Of a stretch of DNA of 64,000 bases, positions 7,820 to 17,001 are shown piece after piece. The notes under the pieces were generated by a model that worked only from the letters and a program-made list of their open reading frames with translations, was not told the DNA's origin and searched no databases. The stretch comes from Variovorax sp. dw_308 (GTDB lineage Bacteria; Pseudomonadota; Gammaproteobacteria; Burkholderiales; Burkholderiaceae_C). The DNA lies in contig NZ_JAATOM010000026.1 of assembly GCF_019207085.1 (NCBI RefSeq), forward strand, positions 1 to 64,000, given 5' to 3'. Made by a program: the position numbers and the translations under genes. The first letter of the stretch is position 1, and each line of letters opens with the position of its first letter.

Positions 7820-9687
7820 CCGAAGGTGAAGGCGAACGCCTCGGCGCCAGGGTCGAGGAACTCGATGTCGAAGCGTCGGTCCGTGACGCTGCCCTGCTGC
7901 CGCACCAATTGGTAGAGGCGCTGCTCGGCAACGGTGCCGTTGCCTTGCGCATCGATGTCCATGCCATGGTCCGCGCCCGGTGGCTTGCCATCGATGAGCA
8001 CCCTGAAGCGCACCGGTTTGCCGTCCTTGCCGGGCCCCAGCACCAGGTGCAGGTCACGCGCATGGAACTGGTAGCTGATGCGGCCGCCGCCCTGGTCGAG
8101 CACGGCGCTTTGGCCGCCGACCTTCCAGTCGCCCGCGAGCGCCCATTGGTTGGACTTCAGGTCGGGCCGTGTCGCGTAGTTGCGCGCCTTGTCCCGCGCC
8201 AGGCCGCCTGAGGACGCGAAGTTCTCTGCACGTTCGTAGCCGATGTAGGTCTCCGGCGATTGGACGTTGGCGTTGTCGGCCGCCGCCTGGGCGCCGGTGG
8301 CCGCGACCTTCACCAGATCGCCCGTTGCCACGTCGCTGCCGGCCTCGGCCAGCAACTGCTGGATCACCTGCTCGGACTTGTCGTATTCGCCCTCGCCGAA
8401 ATGGTGGTGGCGGATGTTGCCCTTCGCGTCGATGAAGTAGTGGGCCGGCCAGTACTCGTTGTGGAATGCGCGCCAGATCGCGTAGTCGTTGTCGATCGCC
8501 ACCGGATAGTCGACCTTGAGTTCCTTCGCGGCCCTCCTGACGTTGTCGACGTTCTTCTCGAACGCGAACTCCGGCGCGTGCACGCCGATGACGACCAGGC
8601 CCTTGCCTTTGTACTTGTCGGACCAGGCGCGCACGTAGGGCAGGGCGCGCAGGCAGTTGATGCAGGAGTAAGTCCAGAAATCGACCAGCACCACCTTGCC
8701 GCGCAGTTGCTCGGCCGTCAGCGGCGGTGAATTGAGCCACTGCACCGCGCCCGCCAGCGATGGCATGGAGCCTTCGATGGGCAGGCCGCCACCCGCGGCG
8801 ACGCCTTTCATCGCGGGGGCCCCCGACATCGCATTGCCCGACGCCATCATCGCGTTGTTCGAGGCCATCATGGCATTCGAGCCGCTCATCATGACGGTCG
8901 AGTCGGCGCCGCCGGTGACCGCGTCGTCGGAGGGCGCGGCCGCAGCTTTCGGCGCGGGGCGCACCGTGTCGACGAGCGCCTGCTCGACCTTGGAGGTGCT
9001 CGCCAGCGACAGCTGCGCCAGCACGCCGGTGTCCAGCCCCAGCGCGATCGCCGCCACCCCGCACAGCAGGGCCGCACCGATGCCGCGCCGGATCCACTCG
9101 CCGGCACCCAGGGAGCGCTTCATCGCCTTGAAGAGACGCCCGCCCACCAGCAGGGCACCAGCCAGCGAGGTTGCAGCGCCGGCGGCGTAGGCGAGCAGCA
9201 GCAGCGATGTCTGCGCACTGGCGCCGTTGAGCGCCGCGCCGGTCAGCAGCAGCCCGAGGATCGGGCCCGCGCACGGCGCCCACAGCAGGCCAGTCGCCAC
9301 GCCGAGCAGCAGCGATGGCACGATCGACGACGCGCCACTTCCGGATGCGCCGCGCGTGGCCGAGTCGGACAGCCGTGAACCCCAGGCCACCAGCGGCCGG
9401 GTCGCGTGCTCGGCCAGTTGCGGAAACAGCAGCATGAGTCCGAACACCGCCATCAGCACGATCGCAACCCAGCGCCCGTACTGGTTGGCCTGCACCGCCC
9501 AACCGCCGCCGACCGCGGCCAGCGAGGCCACCAGGGCAAAGGTGACGGCCATGCCCAGCAGCAGCGGCAGCCCGCTCTTCAGGAACGGCTGGTCTCCCCG
9601 TGCGAAGACGAAGGGCAGCACCGGCAGGATGCAGGGGCTGAGGATGGTCAGCACGCCGCCCAGGTACGCAACGAGAAAGAGGATCAT
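7816..9687 (-). CDS. dipZ: DipZ-like protein: CcdA membrane domain + thioredoxin-like domain + C-terminal beta domain
   Basis: A 623-aa thiol-disulfide electron carrier. Residues 1-220 are a CcdA/DsbD-type transmembrane domain with redox Cys19 (LSPC) and Cys139 (APCAG). Residues 310-460 are a periplasmic thioredoxin-like domain with active site SCINC (Cys342/Cys345). Residues 480-623 are a beta-rich C-terminal domain as in mycobacterial DipZ. Between membrane and thioredoxin domains lies a Met-rich linker (266-293) with three heptads MMSGSNA, MMASNNA and MMASGNA. It starts 19 bp after msrB and probably passes cytosolic electrons to periplasmic partners; MsrA/MsrB are obvious candidates. Confidence 0.88.
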   Translation of the reverse strand: MILFLVAYLGGVLTILSPCILPVLPFVFARGDQPFLKSGLPLLLGMAVTFALVASLAAVGGGWAVQANQYGRWVAIVLMAVFGLMLLFPQLAEHATRPLVAWGSRLSDSATRGASGSGASSIVPSLLLGVATGLLWAPCAGPILGLLLTGAALNGASAQTSLLLLAYAAGAATSLAGALLVGGRLFKAMKRSLGAGEWIRRGIGAALLCGVAAIALGLDTGVLAQLSLASTSKVEQALVDTVRPAPKAAAAPSDDAVTGGADSTVMMSGSNAMMASNNAMMASGNAMSGAPAMKGVAAGGGLPIEGSMPSLAGAVQWLNSPPLTAEQLRGKVVLVDFWTYSCINCLRALPYVRAWSDKYKGKGLVVIGVHAPEFAFEKNVDNVRRAAKELKVDYPVAIDNDYAIWRAFHNEYWPAHYFIDAKGNIRHHHFGEGEYDKSEQVIQQLLAEAGSDVATGDLVKVAATGAQAAADNANVQSPETYIGYERAENFASSGGLARDKARNYATRPDLKSNQWALAGDWKVGGQSAVLDQGGGRISYQFHARDLHLVLGPGKDGKPVRFRVLIDGKPPGADHGMDIDAQGNGTVAEQRLYQLVRQQGSVTDRRFDIEFLDPGAEAFAFTFG

Positions 9688-9706
9688 GGTCGGCTGCTTT
9701 CCGGGC

Positions 9707-10207
9707 TCAGGCCGCGGCGGGCGTGAACTTGAGTGCGAGGCCGTTCATGCAGTAGCGCAGCCCCGTCGGCTTCGGGCCGTCGTCGAAGACATGCCCCAGG
9801 TGGCCGCCGCAGCGGCGGCAATGCACCTCCGTGCGATCCATGCCTAGCGACTTGTCCTGCGTCTGCGCGACGGCGTTGGGCAGCGGCTGCCAGAAACTGG
9901 GCCAGCCGGTGCCGCTGTCGAACTTGGTCTTCGAGGAAAAGGCGTCGAGGTTGCAGCCGGCGCAGGCAAAGATGCCCTCGCGGTGCTCGTTGTTCAGCGG
10001 GCTCGAATAGGGGCGCTCGGTGCCTTCCTTGCGCAGCACGGCGTACTGGTTGGGCGTGAGGAGCTTGCGCCACTCTTCATCGGTGTGGGCGACCTCGAAC
10101 TTGGCCGACTCGGTGGCGGCCAGTGCGGGGCGGGTGCTCCAGCCCAGCGCATTGGCAATGGCGAGGCCCAGCGTGGAGATGGCGAGACGTCTTCCTTGTG
10201 AAGTCAT
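9707..10207 (-). CDS. msrB: exported peptide-methionine (R)-S-oxide reductase MsrB
   Basis: A 166-aa protein reducing methionine-R-sulfoxide in proteins. It has an N-terminal export signal with an Arg pair (GRRLAIS, possible Tat signal) ending near ALA-AT. Zinc is bound by CAGC and CRRC pairs; the catalytic Cys153 is in RYCMN. GTGWPSFW is the substrate loop. Start at 10207 follows AAGGACC. First gene of the msrB-dipZ operon, transcribed from the ECF-like promoter at 10373-10402. Confidence 0.92.
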   Translation of the reverse strand: MTSQGRRLAISTLGLAIANALGWSTRPALAATESAKFEVAHTDEEWRKLLTPNQYAVLRKEGTERPYSSPLNNEHREGIFACAGCNLDAFSSKTKFDSGTGWPSFWQPLPNAVAQTQDKSLGMDRTEVHCRRCGGHLGHVFDDGPKPTGLRYCMNGLALKFTPAAA

Positions 10208-10372
10208 GGCAGGTCCTTTGGATGGCAAGTGGGGCACGACGAACGGGTGCCGTGATCGAGAGACTTTTCGAAGGCCCCGAAGTTCGCTGTGGAGTTTCCG
10301 GTCTGGCGGCACACGATATGCAAGAAGGGATATAACGCATCACAGCGGTTTCCTTGAAAGAGGGCATCCTGT

Positions 10373-10402
10373 AGTTCGAGCGAGATGCGCTGACGGTTAC
10401 AG
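10373..10402 (-). promoter_or_regulatory. ECF-like promoter of msrB-dipZ
   Basis: On the minus strand CTGTAACC (10402-10395) is followed by 16 bases and CGAACT (10378-10373). The same element, with the same spacing, faces the other way toward msrA. The GTAAC -35 and CGAA -10 pattern is of the extracytoplasmic-function sigma type; the sigma factor itself is not in the window. Confidence 0.65.
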
Positions 10403-10430
10403 CCACGGCGAACAAGCCCAGTGGGCGGCG

Positions 10431-10460
10431 CTGTAACCGGGGCGGCGGTTCACACGAACT
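10431..10460 (+). promoter_or_regulatory. ECF-like promoter of msrA
   Basis: CTGTAACC at 10431-10438, a 16-base spacer, then CGAACT at 10455-10460, 76 bp upstream of the msrA start. It is identical in both boxes and spacer length to the divergent msrB promoter. The 329-bp msrB-msrA intergenic region holds nothing else I recognise. Confidence 0.65.
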
Positions 10461-10536
10461 GCATCAGGACAAGTCGTTGCGAGCACCGGATACGTGTGTT
10501 CGTGCTCGCTGGATTCACTCAACGGAAGGACTGGCC

Positions 10537-11283
10537 ATGAACGATCGCTCCACAGACCCCGCATACACCGGGAACCCCCGCTTTTCGCGCCGCGCGGCGT
10601 TCGCTGCCGTCGCCTTCGCCGTCGTCGCAGGCGCAGCGGCGTTGCCGTCGACGGCGGCGGAAAGCGCCGTCGTGATTCCGGCACCCGCCGACGACCTCGC
10701 CGCCTCAACCGCCGCGAGCGAAACGGCCGTCGTGGCAGGCGGCTGCTTCTGGGGCGTGCAAGGTGTCTTCCAGCATGTGAAAGGCGTGACCAACGCCGTG
10801 TCCGGATACGCCGGCGGCGACGAGAAATCGGCGCAGTACGAATCGGTCGGCTCGGGCGCGACCGGCCACGCCGAATCCGTCGCGATCACCTACGACCCGA
10901 AGCAGATCAGCTACGGCCGTATCCTGCAGATCTACTTCTCGGTCGCGCACAATCCGACCGAGCTGAATCGGCAGGGCCCCGACCGGGGGACGCAATATCG
11001 CTCGACCATCTTTGCCCAGAATGCGGACCAGGCCCGCGTCGCCAAGGCCTACATCGAGCAGCTCGGCAAGGCCAAGGCCTACTCGCAGCCGGTGGTCACG
11101 ACCATCGAACTGCAGAAGCGCTTCTTCCCGGCAGAGGGATACCACCAGGACTACCTCACGCTGCATCCGTCGCAGCCCTACATCGTCTACAACGACCTGC
11201 CCAAGATCGAGAACCTGAAGAAGGTCTTCCCCGACCGCTACCGGGCCGAGCCGGTGCTGGTCGGCAATCGCAACGCCTCCTGA
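10537..11283 (+). CDS. msrA: exported peptide-methionine (S)-S-oxide reductase MsrA
   Basis: A 248-aa protein reducing methionine-S-sulfoxide. An N-terminal signal with paired arginines (FSRRAAFAAVAF) suggests Tat or Sec export. The catalytic Cys70 is in GGCFWGVQ; GATGHAESV and FFPAEGYHQDYL are further family motifs. ATG at 10537 follows GGAAGGA. Divergent from msrB-dipZ, so both stereoisomers of oxidised Met can be repaired outside the cytoplasm, with DipZ as probable electron source. Confidence 0.92.
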   Translation: MNDRSTDPAYTGNPRFSRRAAFAAVAFAVVAGAAALPSTAAESAVVIPAPADDLAASTAASETAVVAGGCFWGVQGVFQHVKGVTNAVSGYAGGDEKSAQYESVGSGATGHAESVAITYDPKQISYGRILQIYFSVAHNPTELNRQGPDRGTQYRSTIFAQNADQARVAKAYIEQLGKAKAYSQPVVTTIELQKRFFPAEGYHQDYLTLHPSQPYIVYNDLPKIENLKKVFPDRYRAEPVLVGNRNAS

Positions 11284-11304
11284 ACCAGCACGGAACGCAA
11301 TCAC

Positions 11305-11430
11305 ATGAGCCTCACGCATGCCTACGCCGCGCAATCGGCCAACACGCCGCTCGCACCCTTCACTTTCGAGCGGCGTGGTCAACCCCTGCCGCGAGGCGCC
11401 AGGGAATTCACCAAGACAGGCGCATGGTAA
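11305..11430 (+). pseudogene. zinc alcohol dehydrogenase remnant (N-terminal end only)
   Basis: The first ~24 codons match the start of NAD(P)-dependent alcohol dehydrogenases of the YahK/AdhC group (HAYAAQSANTPLAPFTFERR). The sequence then becomes unrelated and ends at TAA 41 codons after ATG. No zinc-binding or Rossmann part remains. Another ATG with a strong GGAAGGAG site follows at 11482, but its frame soon runs antisense into the next gene and I recognise nothing in it. Confidence 0.6.
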
Positions 11431-11616
11431 GCGTCATATCCACGCGAACATATCGAATCCGATCCGGGAAGGAGCGAAGGCATGTTCGGAGTCGAGGATT
11501 TCCAGACCGATGCGGTCCTGCGGAAAACCGCGCTCCGGAGCCAGTGCCGCCATGCGCTCAGCGTCGATCCGCGGCCGGCCTCGCAGCGGAGTTGTTCGCG
11601 CGGATTTCGTCCTGAC

Positions 11617-11994
11617 TCACCTGGCGGCAGCTACCCGCGCCGCTCGACCCCAGCCCGGTGGCAGTGCGTAGAGCACCGCCTGCGCATCCAGCGATCGGAT
11701 GGCCACGTTGTTGTCGGCAGGTATGCGCCCCTGCGCCTGCAGCGCCTCGTAACGCAGCGCGCTCACGCGCAGGAAGGAAGCGAAGTTGCCGACCTCGCCG
11801 CGCGCCGCCACCAACTCGTCGTAGAGCTTTTCGATCAACTGCACGACGCCCATGTTGTCGCGTTGTGCAATCTCCTCGAGCACCTGCCAGAACAGGTTCT
11901 CGAGCCGGATGCTCGTGACGACCCCGTGCAACCGGACCGATCGGGTGCGACTTTCGTAGCTTTGCGGATCGGCGCTGATGAAAACTTCGCACAT
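11617..11994 (-). CDS. ribbon-helix-helix domain protein
   Basis: A 125-aa protein beginning MCEVFISADPQSYESRTRS, followed by VRLHGVVTSIRLENLFWQVL. This is the conserved start of a proteobacterial family with a ribbon-helix-helix fold (RHH_4 type). Such proteins are usually small DNA-binding dimers. Target genes are unknown. ATG at 11994 is used because conservation begins there; longer in-frame extensions overlap the DJ-1 gene. Confidence 0.75.
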   Translation of the reverse strand: MCEVFISADPQSYESRTRSVRLHGVVTSIRLENLFWQVLEEIAQRDNMGVVQLIEKLYDELVAARGEVGNFASFLRVSALRYEALQAQGRIPADNNVAIRSLDAQAVLYALPPGWGRAARVAAAR

Positions 11995-12053
11995 GGTGGG
12001 TCTTCCAGTCGGCTGGAGGGGCCGCCACTTTAGCGCCTCCTCCGATGGCGCGC

Positions 12054-12632
12054 TCAAGTCTCGATGCGCGTGCCCAGCACCTTCAGGAACTGCGAGATCC
12101 AGGCCGGATGCGCAGGCCATGCCGGTGCACTGACCAGATTCCGGTCGGTCACGGCCTGGTCGACCGGGATGTTCGCGAACTCGGCGCCTGCCAGCTCGAC
12201 CTCCGGCTGGCATGCCGGATAGGCCGACACCTTGCGGCCCTTCAGAAGCCCGGTGGCCGCCAACAGTTGCGCACCGTGGCAGACCGCCGCCACGGGCTTG
12301 TCGGCAGCGAGGAAATGGCGCGCGAGTTCGACCACCCGTGGATTCAGCCGCAGGTATTCAGGCGCGCGACCGCCCGGGATGAGCAGCGCATCGTAGGCCT
12401 CGGGCTGAACGTCTGCGAAGTTGAAGTTGAGGGTGAAGCGGTGGCCGGGTTTCTCGCTGTAGGTCTGTGCGCCTTCGAAATCGTGAATGGCGGTCTGGAT
12501 CCAGTCGCCCGCTTTCTTGTCCGGCGCCACCGCGTGGACCGTATGGCCAACGGCCAGGAGGGCCTGGAAGGGCACCATGGTTTCGTAGTCCTCGGCGTAG
12601 TCGCCGCAGAGCATCAGGATCTTGCGCGTCAC
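12054..12632 (-). CDS. DJ-1/PfpI family protein
   Basis: A 192-aa class I glutamine amidotransferase-like protein. The nucleophile elbow is AVCHGAQ with the conserved Cys, preceded by the acidic CGDYAED and LLIPGGRAPEYL segments that build the DJ-1 active site. Family members include protein deglycases, proteases and chaperones acting on stress-damaged proteins; which applies here cannot be told. It lies 59 bp upstream of the RHH gene on the same strand. Confidence 0.85.
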   Translation of the reverse strand: MTRKILMLCGDYAEDYETMVPFQALLAVGHTVHAVAPDKKAGDWIQTAIHDFEGAQTYSEKPGHRFTLNFNFADVQPEAYDALLIPGGRAPEYLRLNPRVVELARHFLAADKPVAAVCHGAQLLAATGLLKGRKVSAYPACQPEVELAGAEFANIPVDQAVTDRNLVSAPAWPAHPAWISQFLKVLGTRIET

Positions 12633-12818
12633 GGTTGCGTCTCCTTCATGGGAATGGATGGAAAAGCCGACCGGGGCCGGCGCCCCAATTGTTGGGAATC
12701 ATTCCCGGGCCGTGGTAGCAGTGGGCTGTGACGTGGCGCTCGCGATCAAGCGCCATTGGCCTGCCCGGGATTGACCATTGCCAGGCCGCGGCGATCTGGA
12801 CCCTATGGTTGATTTCAA

Positions 12819-13523
12819 TCAGAGTGGTTCATCGAATCCGAGCCACGTCGTGAAGTCGCTCGCTGCGCCTCGTGGCATGCAGACCTGATTCACGCTGGCA
12901 TCGCTGTCGGGATAGCCGAGCGACATTCCGCAGACCAGCGATTGGTTGGCCTCGAACCGCAAATGCGTCGCGATGCGCCGCTCGTAGCGAAGGAAGGCCA
13001 CTTGCGGACAGGTGCCGAGGCCATGGGCATGGGCCGCCAGCATCAGTGTCTGGAGGAACAGGCCGAAATCGAGCCAACTGTTGTGTGTCAGGCGCGTGTC
13101 GATCGAGAACATCAGGCCGACCGGTGCGTCGAAAAATCGGTAGTTGCGCGTGGTCTGGCGCGCACGCGCGACCATGTCGTCCTGGCGGATGGACAGCGAT
13201 GCGTAGTAGCAGCGAGCGAACTCGGCTTGCCGCGCCGAGCAGTCCGAGGGCGGCGGATTCGGAAAGGGGGTGAACGGCGCTTCGGTGTTGGCGGCGTGGG
13301 CCTCGAGGATCGCGTCGACCAGTGCCTGCCGGGCCGGGCCCGCGAACACGTGGACCCGCCAAGGCTGGGTGTTGAAGGTGCTGGGTGATCGGGCCGCCAA
13401 CTCGAGGATCCCGGCCACGACTTCGCGCGGCACAGGTTGCGGCCGAAAGGCGCGGATGGTGCGGCGCCCGCGCACGACCTCGCCGAACGTGGCCGCGCAG
13501 GGAGCGGATATCGGAGTCTTCAT
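12819..13523 (-). CDS. nitroreductase family FMN-dependent oxidoreductase
   Basis: A 234-aa flavoprotein. The FMN-binding RRTIRAFRPQPVP start, the ARSPSTFNTQPWRVHVF segment and GLGTCPQVAF near the middle are standard nitroreductase features. It reduces nitro compounds or quinones with NAD(P)H. It starts with ATG at 13523 after GAAGGA and is divergent from the winged-helix/TPR regulator (120 bp apart), which may control it. Confidence 0.85.
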   Translation of the reverse strand: MKTPISAPCAATFGEVVRGRRTIRAFRPQPVPREVVAGILELAARSPSTFNTQPWRVHVFAGPARQALVDAILEAHAANTEAPFTPFPNPPPSDCSARQAEFARCYYASLSIRQDDMVARARQTTRNYRFFDAPVGLMFSIDTRLTHNSWLDFGLFLQTLMLAAHAHGLGTCPQVAFLRYERRIATHLRFEANQSLVCGMSLGYPDSDASVNQVCMPRGAASDFTTWLGFDEPL

Positions 13524-13643
13524 CGCGGGTCCTTCGCCTGGCTGCAAGGCCACTTCGGCCTCGGTGCGATACTGGACTTCAGGCGCGGACAGGTCCTTGG
13601 TTCAGGACCTTAATTCTCCGGACTTCCAATCCTCCAACACCCC

Positions 13644-15182
13644 ATGGCGCAGGAAGTGTTCGTTCTCGGCGACTTCCGGCTCGATCCGGGGCGCCGACTG
13701 CTGCTTCGCAACGAACAGCCCATCGAACTGAAACCCAAGGCGCTGGAAATTCTTTGCGTGCTGGCGTCGGCGCGGGGCGCGGTCGTCACGAAAGACGCAC
13801 TGATGTCGCAAGTCTGGCCCGGGCTCGTCGTCGAGGAAAACAATATCCAGGTGCACGTGTCGGCGCTGCGCAAGGTGCTCGCCGGGGATTCGAGTGGCGC
13901 CCTCCACCTGATGACGGTCGCTGGCCACGGTTACCGCTTGCTCGGGATCGGCCTGGAACCTGCGACCGTGATGACAGCGGTCGAACCTTTGCGGCGGCGG
14001 GGACCGTCCGTTGCGGTATTGCCTTTCGCGTATCTGGGTGACGACCCAGCGCAGGAATATTTCGCTGAAGGTGTGGTCGACGACATAATCACCGGCCTGT
14101 CGCGTGTCAGGTGGCTTTCCGTCATTGCCCGCCATTCGAGTTTCGTCTTCCGCGGCGCCGACGTTGATCTCCCGCGGGTCGCGCACGAACTGCATGCCGA
14201 CTACCTGCTGCACGGCAGCTTCCGGCGCTCCGGGGACCGCATTCGCGTATCGGCGCGCCTGACCGAGACTGCGGGTGGCACCGAGGTGTGGGCCGAGCGC
14301 CATGAACGTCTTCTCGGCGACGTTTTTGACCTGCAGGACGACATCGCGGCAAGCATTCTCGGCGCGATAGAGCCCGGGCTGCGTCGCTCCGAGATCGAGC
14401 GCATCCGCCGCAAGCGTCCCGGCGATCTGGACGCCTATGACCTCGTGCTGCGCGCCTTGCCGCACGTGTACACGCTCATGCCCGAGGGTTGCGCGCCAGC
14501 GATGCCATTGCTGCAAAGGGCCCTGGACCTGGAGCCCGGGTACGCCCTGGCCCATGCGACGCTGGCGTGGTGTCACCACGTGCGCTTCAGCCGCGGCGGG
14601 CTCGATGCGGCTGAACGAGAGGCATCGATCCGGCACGCACGCGCCGCAGTGGCACTCGGCAGCGATGACGCGCTGGCGCTGGCGATCGGTGCCTTCGTCA
14701 TCTGGTTCGATGCCCATGACATCGCGGCGGCTTTCGACCTCTTCGATCGCGCGTTGCTTCTGAGCCCGTCCAACGTGGTGGCGCTCGCGACGAGCGCGGT
14801 CGCGCTGGCCTGGTCGGGAAGGCCGGCGCTGGCCATCGAACGCGCTCGCAGGGCACTGCAACTGAGTCCCTTCGACGCGCTGCGTTATCTGGCGTACCAG
14901 GCGCTGTCCGGTGCGAGATTCCAATCGGGCGACTTCGAGCGAGCCGAGCACGATGCTCGCCTGGCCGTCGAATCGTGCCCCGGGTTCAGCGTGCCCTACG
15001 CCTATCTGTGTGCCGCACTGGTGCGCGTCGGCAAGCTGGACGAAGCACGGCAAACAGTTCGACAGATGCTCGGGATCGATCCCGGGTTCTGCATCGGCCG
15101 CTTCCGCGTCACGGTGGGCGTCGACGATTCAGTGTTCAACGGATTTGCGATGGCATGGCGCGAGGCTCGGATGCCCAATTGA
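13644..15182 (+). CDS. CadC-like winged-helix regulator with adenylate-cyclase-like and TPR region
   Basis: A 512-aa protein. Residues 5-100 form an OmpR/PhoB-type winged helix (LKPKALEILCVLAS, VWPGLVVEENNIQVHVSALR, TVAGHGYRLL). Residues 115-235 hold the PSVAVLPFAYLGDDP and DYLLHGSFRR region typical of this regulator family. The rest is TPR-like helical repeats. It has no clear membrane segment, unlike CadC. It is divergent from the nitroreductase gene. Ligand and targets are unknown. Confidence 0.82.
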   Translation: MAQEVFVLGDFRLDPGRRLLLRNEQPIELKPKALEILCVLASARGAVVTKDALMSQVWPGLVVEENNIQVHVSALRKVLAGDSSGALHLMTVAGHGYRLLGIGLEPATVMTAVEPLRRRGPSVAVLPFAYLGDDPAQEYFAEGVVDDIITGLSRVRWLSVIARHSSFVFRGADVDLPRVAHELHADYLLHGSFRRSGDRIRVSARLTETAGGTEVWAERHERLLGDVFDLQDDIAASILGAIEPGLRRSEIERIRRKRPGDLDAYDLVLRALPHVYTLMPEGCAPAMPLLQRALDLEPGYALAHATLAWCHHVRFSRGGLDAAEREASIRHARAAVALGSDDALALAIGAFVIWFDAHDIAAAFDLFDRALLLSPSNVVALATSAVALAWSGRPALAIERARRALQLSPFDALRYLAYQALSGARFQSGDFERAEHDARLAVESCPGFSVPYAYLCAALVRVGKLDEARQTVRQMLGIDPGFCIGRFRVTVGVDDSVFNGFAMAWREARMPN

Positions 15183-15211
15183 TGCGGATCAGGCGCTTGC
15201 TTTTGTGGGTA

Positions 15212-15288
15212 TGGCCTGCCCGGAGGGGATCGAACCCCCGACAACCTGCTTAGAAGGCAGGTGCTCTATCCAACTGAGCTACGGGCAG
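15212..15288 (-). tRNA. tRNA-Arg (anticodon TCT)
   Basis: Read on the minus strand, a 7-bp acceptor stem CTGCCCG/CGGGCAG, D-arm, anticodon arm CCTGC-CTTCTAA-GCAGG and T-arm with TTCGATC are all intact. The anticodon is TCT. The discriminator is G and the CCA end is encoded at 15214-15212. Confidence 0.97.
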
Positions 15289-15433
15289 ATGCGGCAGCGA
15301 ACGCGCCGCGAAGTCGAGCATTTTGCCAAAGCAAAAGACCGGTCACGACGCAAGGTCGGGGCCGGCCATCATTCTCGGGCCAACCGGCATCGAAACTGGC
15401 CGGCTGCCGGAAAAAGGCTCATGCGCGTTCCGG

Positions 15434-17001
15434 TCAGCCGCCTGCCTTCAGTACGCCCTCGAAGAACAGGCGGGTCGACTGCATGCAGTAGGCCGGCACG
15501 AGTTGCCCGTGGTAGGCGAACTGCACCGACTGATCCTTGTCGGCATCCGTGCCAGCCGTGTCGGCGCGCTCCTGCGCTTTCGCCTGTGCAAAGCCCGCGC
15601 GCGCCGCATCGTACGCATCGCCGGAACCCGACGCTTCCAGGTCCACCACCGTCAGCGATGCGGCAGGCATGCCGCGCGCCCTGAAGTAGCCGGCGGTCGC
15701 CAGGGTGCTCGCGAAGTTCACGGTCGGATCTTCGGCGCCGCCGCACATCAGCACCGGCCGTGTCGGCAGCCAGTTGCGCAAGTCATTGGCGACGGCGGCC
15801 TTGCGCAGGCCGAGCGAGGGCTTGCAATCCAGCGGGGTGGTGGTCGCGACAGAGGCGTTCGTGGCCGGCAAGGCATTGCCTGCGCAAGGGTTGCCGCTGA
15901 CATCGTTGAACCAGCTTGTCAGGTAGCTCTGGCGCACGAGGTTGGCGGCGCCGTAACTGATGGCCACGCTGGGATCCAACGGGCCGGGCGTGGCGTTCGA
16001 GGGAAAGAAGGAATACCTCGGCAGCTTGCCGGAATTGAACAGGTCGTCGCTCGACGAGAAGCTCGGCAGCAACGTGTCGATGCCCGTGGCGTACTTGTCT
16101 TCGTAGATGTCGCTCGTGGCACCGTAGACGTTGCCGAACTGCTTCTGCCAGCTGGTGGTGATGAGCGGGAAGAACACGGTGCTGCCCAGTTCGGGCAGGC
16201 CCTTCGCGGTGTCATCGATCAACAGGCTGATGGCGGAGGGCGCGGACATCGGCGCCGACGCCGTCACCGCCATGCCGGTGGCCTGCATCTCGCGGTGCGC
16301 CGCCAGCGCCACGAAGCCGCCTTGCGAATAGCCGGTGACCAGCAACGCACCACTGTCCGCGGCGGAAAGCGCCGGCAAGGTCGATCGCGCCGCCTTCAGC
16401 GCGTCGACCATCTCCTTGCCTTGCTGGTCGGCGTTGAGGAAGGGGTGGTAGCCGAGCGTCGACGTGTCGTAGCCGGCGTAGTTGGGCGCGACCACGATGT
16501 AGCCCCGGGCCGCGAACATCGCGGCCACCACTACTGCTTCCGAGGCTGCGGGCTGGTTGGTGTCGGTCAGGTTGGCGAAGTTGTAGCTGTGCTCCGTGGC
16601 GGTGCCGTGCGCATAGAGCACGATGGGCCGCGGCCCGTTGCATGCCGGGTCGGTGCCTGCGGGCAGCATGATGGCGCCGCTCGCGGTCGTCGTCTCGCCC
16701 TGGCCGCCGATGGTCTGGTACTGCAGGTAGCGCACGTCGACGCCGCAGATGGGCGCGCCGGCGACGCCTTCCAGCGTCTTGCCCTTGGAATCGGCTTCGA
16801 GCAGGAGCTTGAACTGGTCTGCGGACAAGCGCACGACGCGGTCCGGTACGGCGGTGAGCGCCGTGCCGCGGGCGGGAGCGGCGGCGGTTCCGGCGATCGA
16901 GATGGCTGTTGCGTTGCTGCCCCACCACCGCCTCCGCAACCGGAGAGCGCAAGCGTGGCGGCAAGGGCAAGGGTGGACGCGGGGAGGATGGTCGATCGCA
17001 T
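15434..17001 (-). pseudogene. lipoprotein alpha/beta hydrolase (secretory lipase-like), frameshifted in a G run
   Basis: The gene starts at 17001 with a lipoprotein signal (MRSTILPASTLALAATLALS, then GC). In frame, the protein would continue with glycines after the lipobox Cys, but the run of four G (16923-16920 on the minus strand) is one base short. The ~490-residue hydrolase follows in the neighbouring frame. It carries VLYAHG, PNYAGYD, nucleophile elbow GYSQGG and VLMCGGAEDPTVNF with the likely acid. One extra G would restore a full surface lipase/esterase. This could be a true mutation, a phase-variable tract or a sequencing error. Confidence 0.75.

Noticed and set aside
11482..12033. 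183-codon open frame on the plus strand after the ADH remnant
   Set aside because: It has a good ribosome site, but beyond ~35 codons it is antisense to the RHH gene and shows no recognisable protein; only its first part could be a real remnant.
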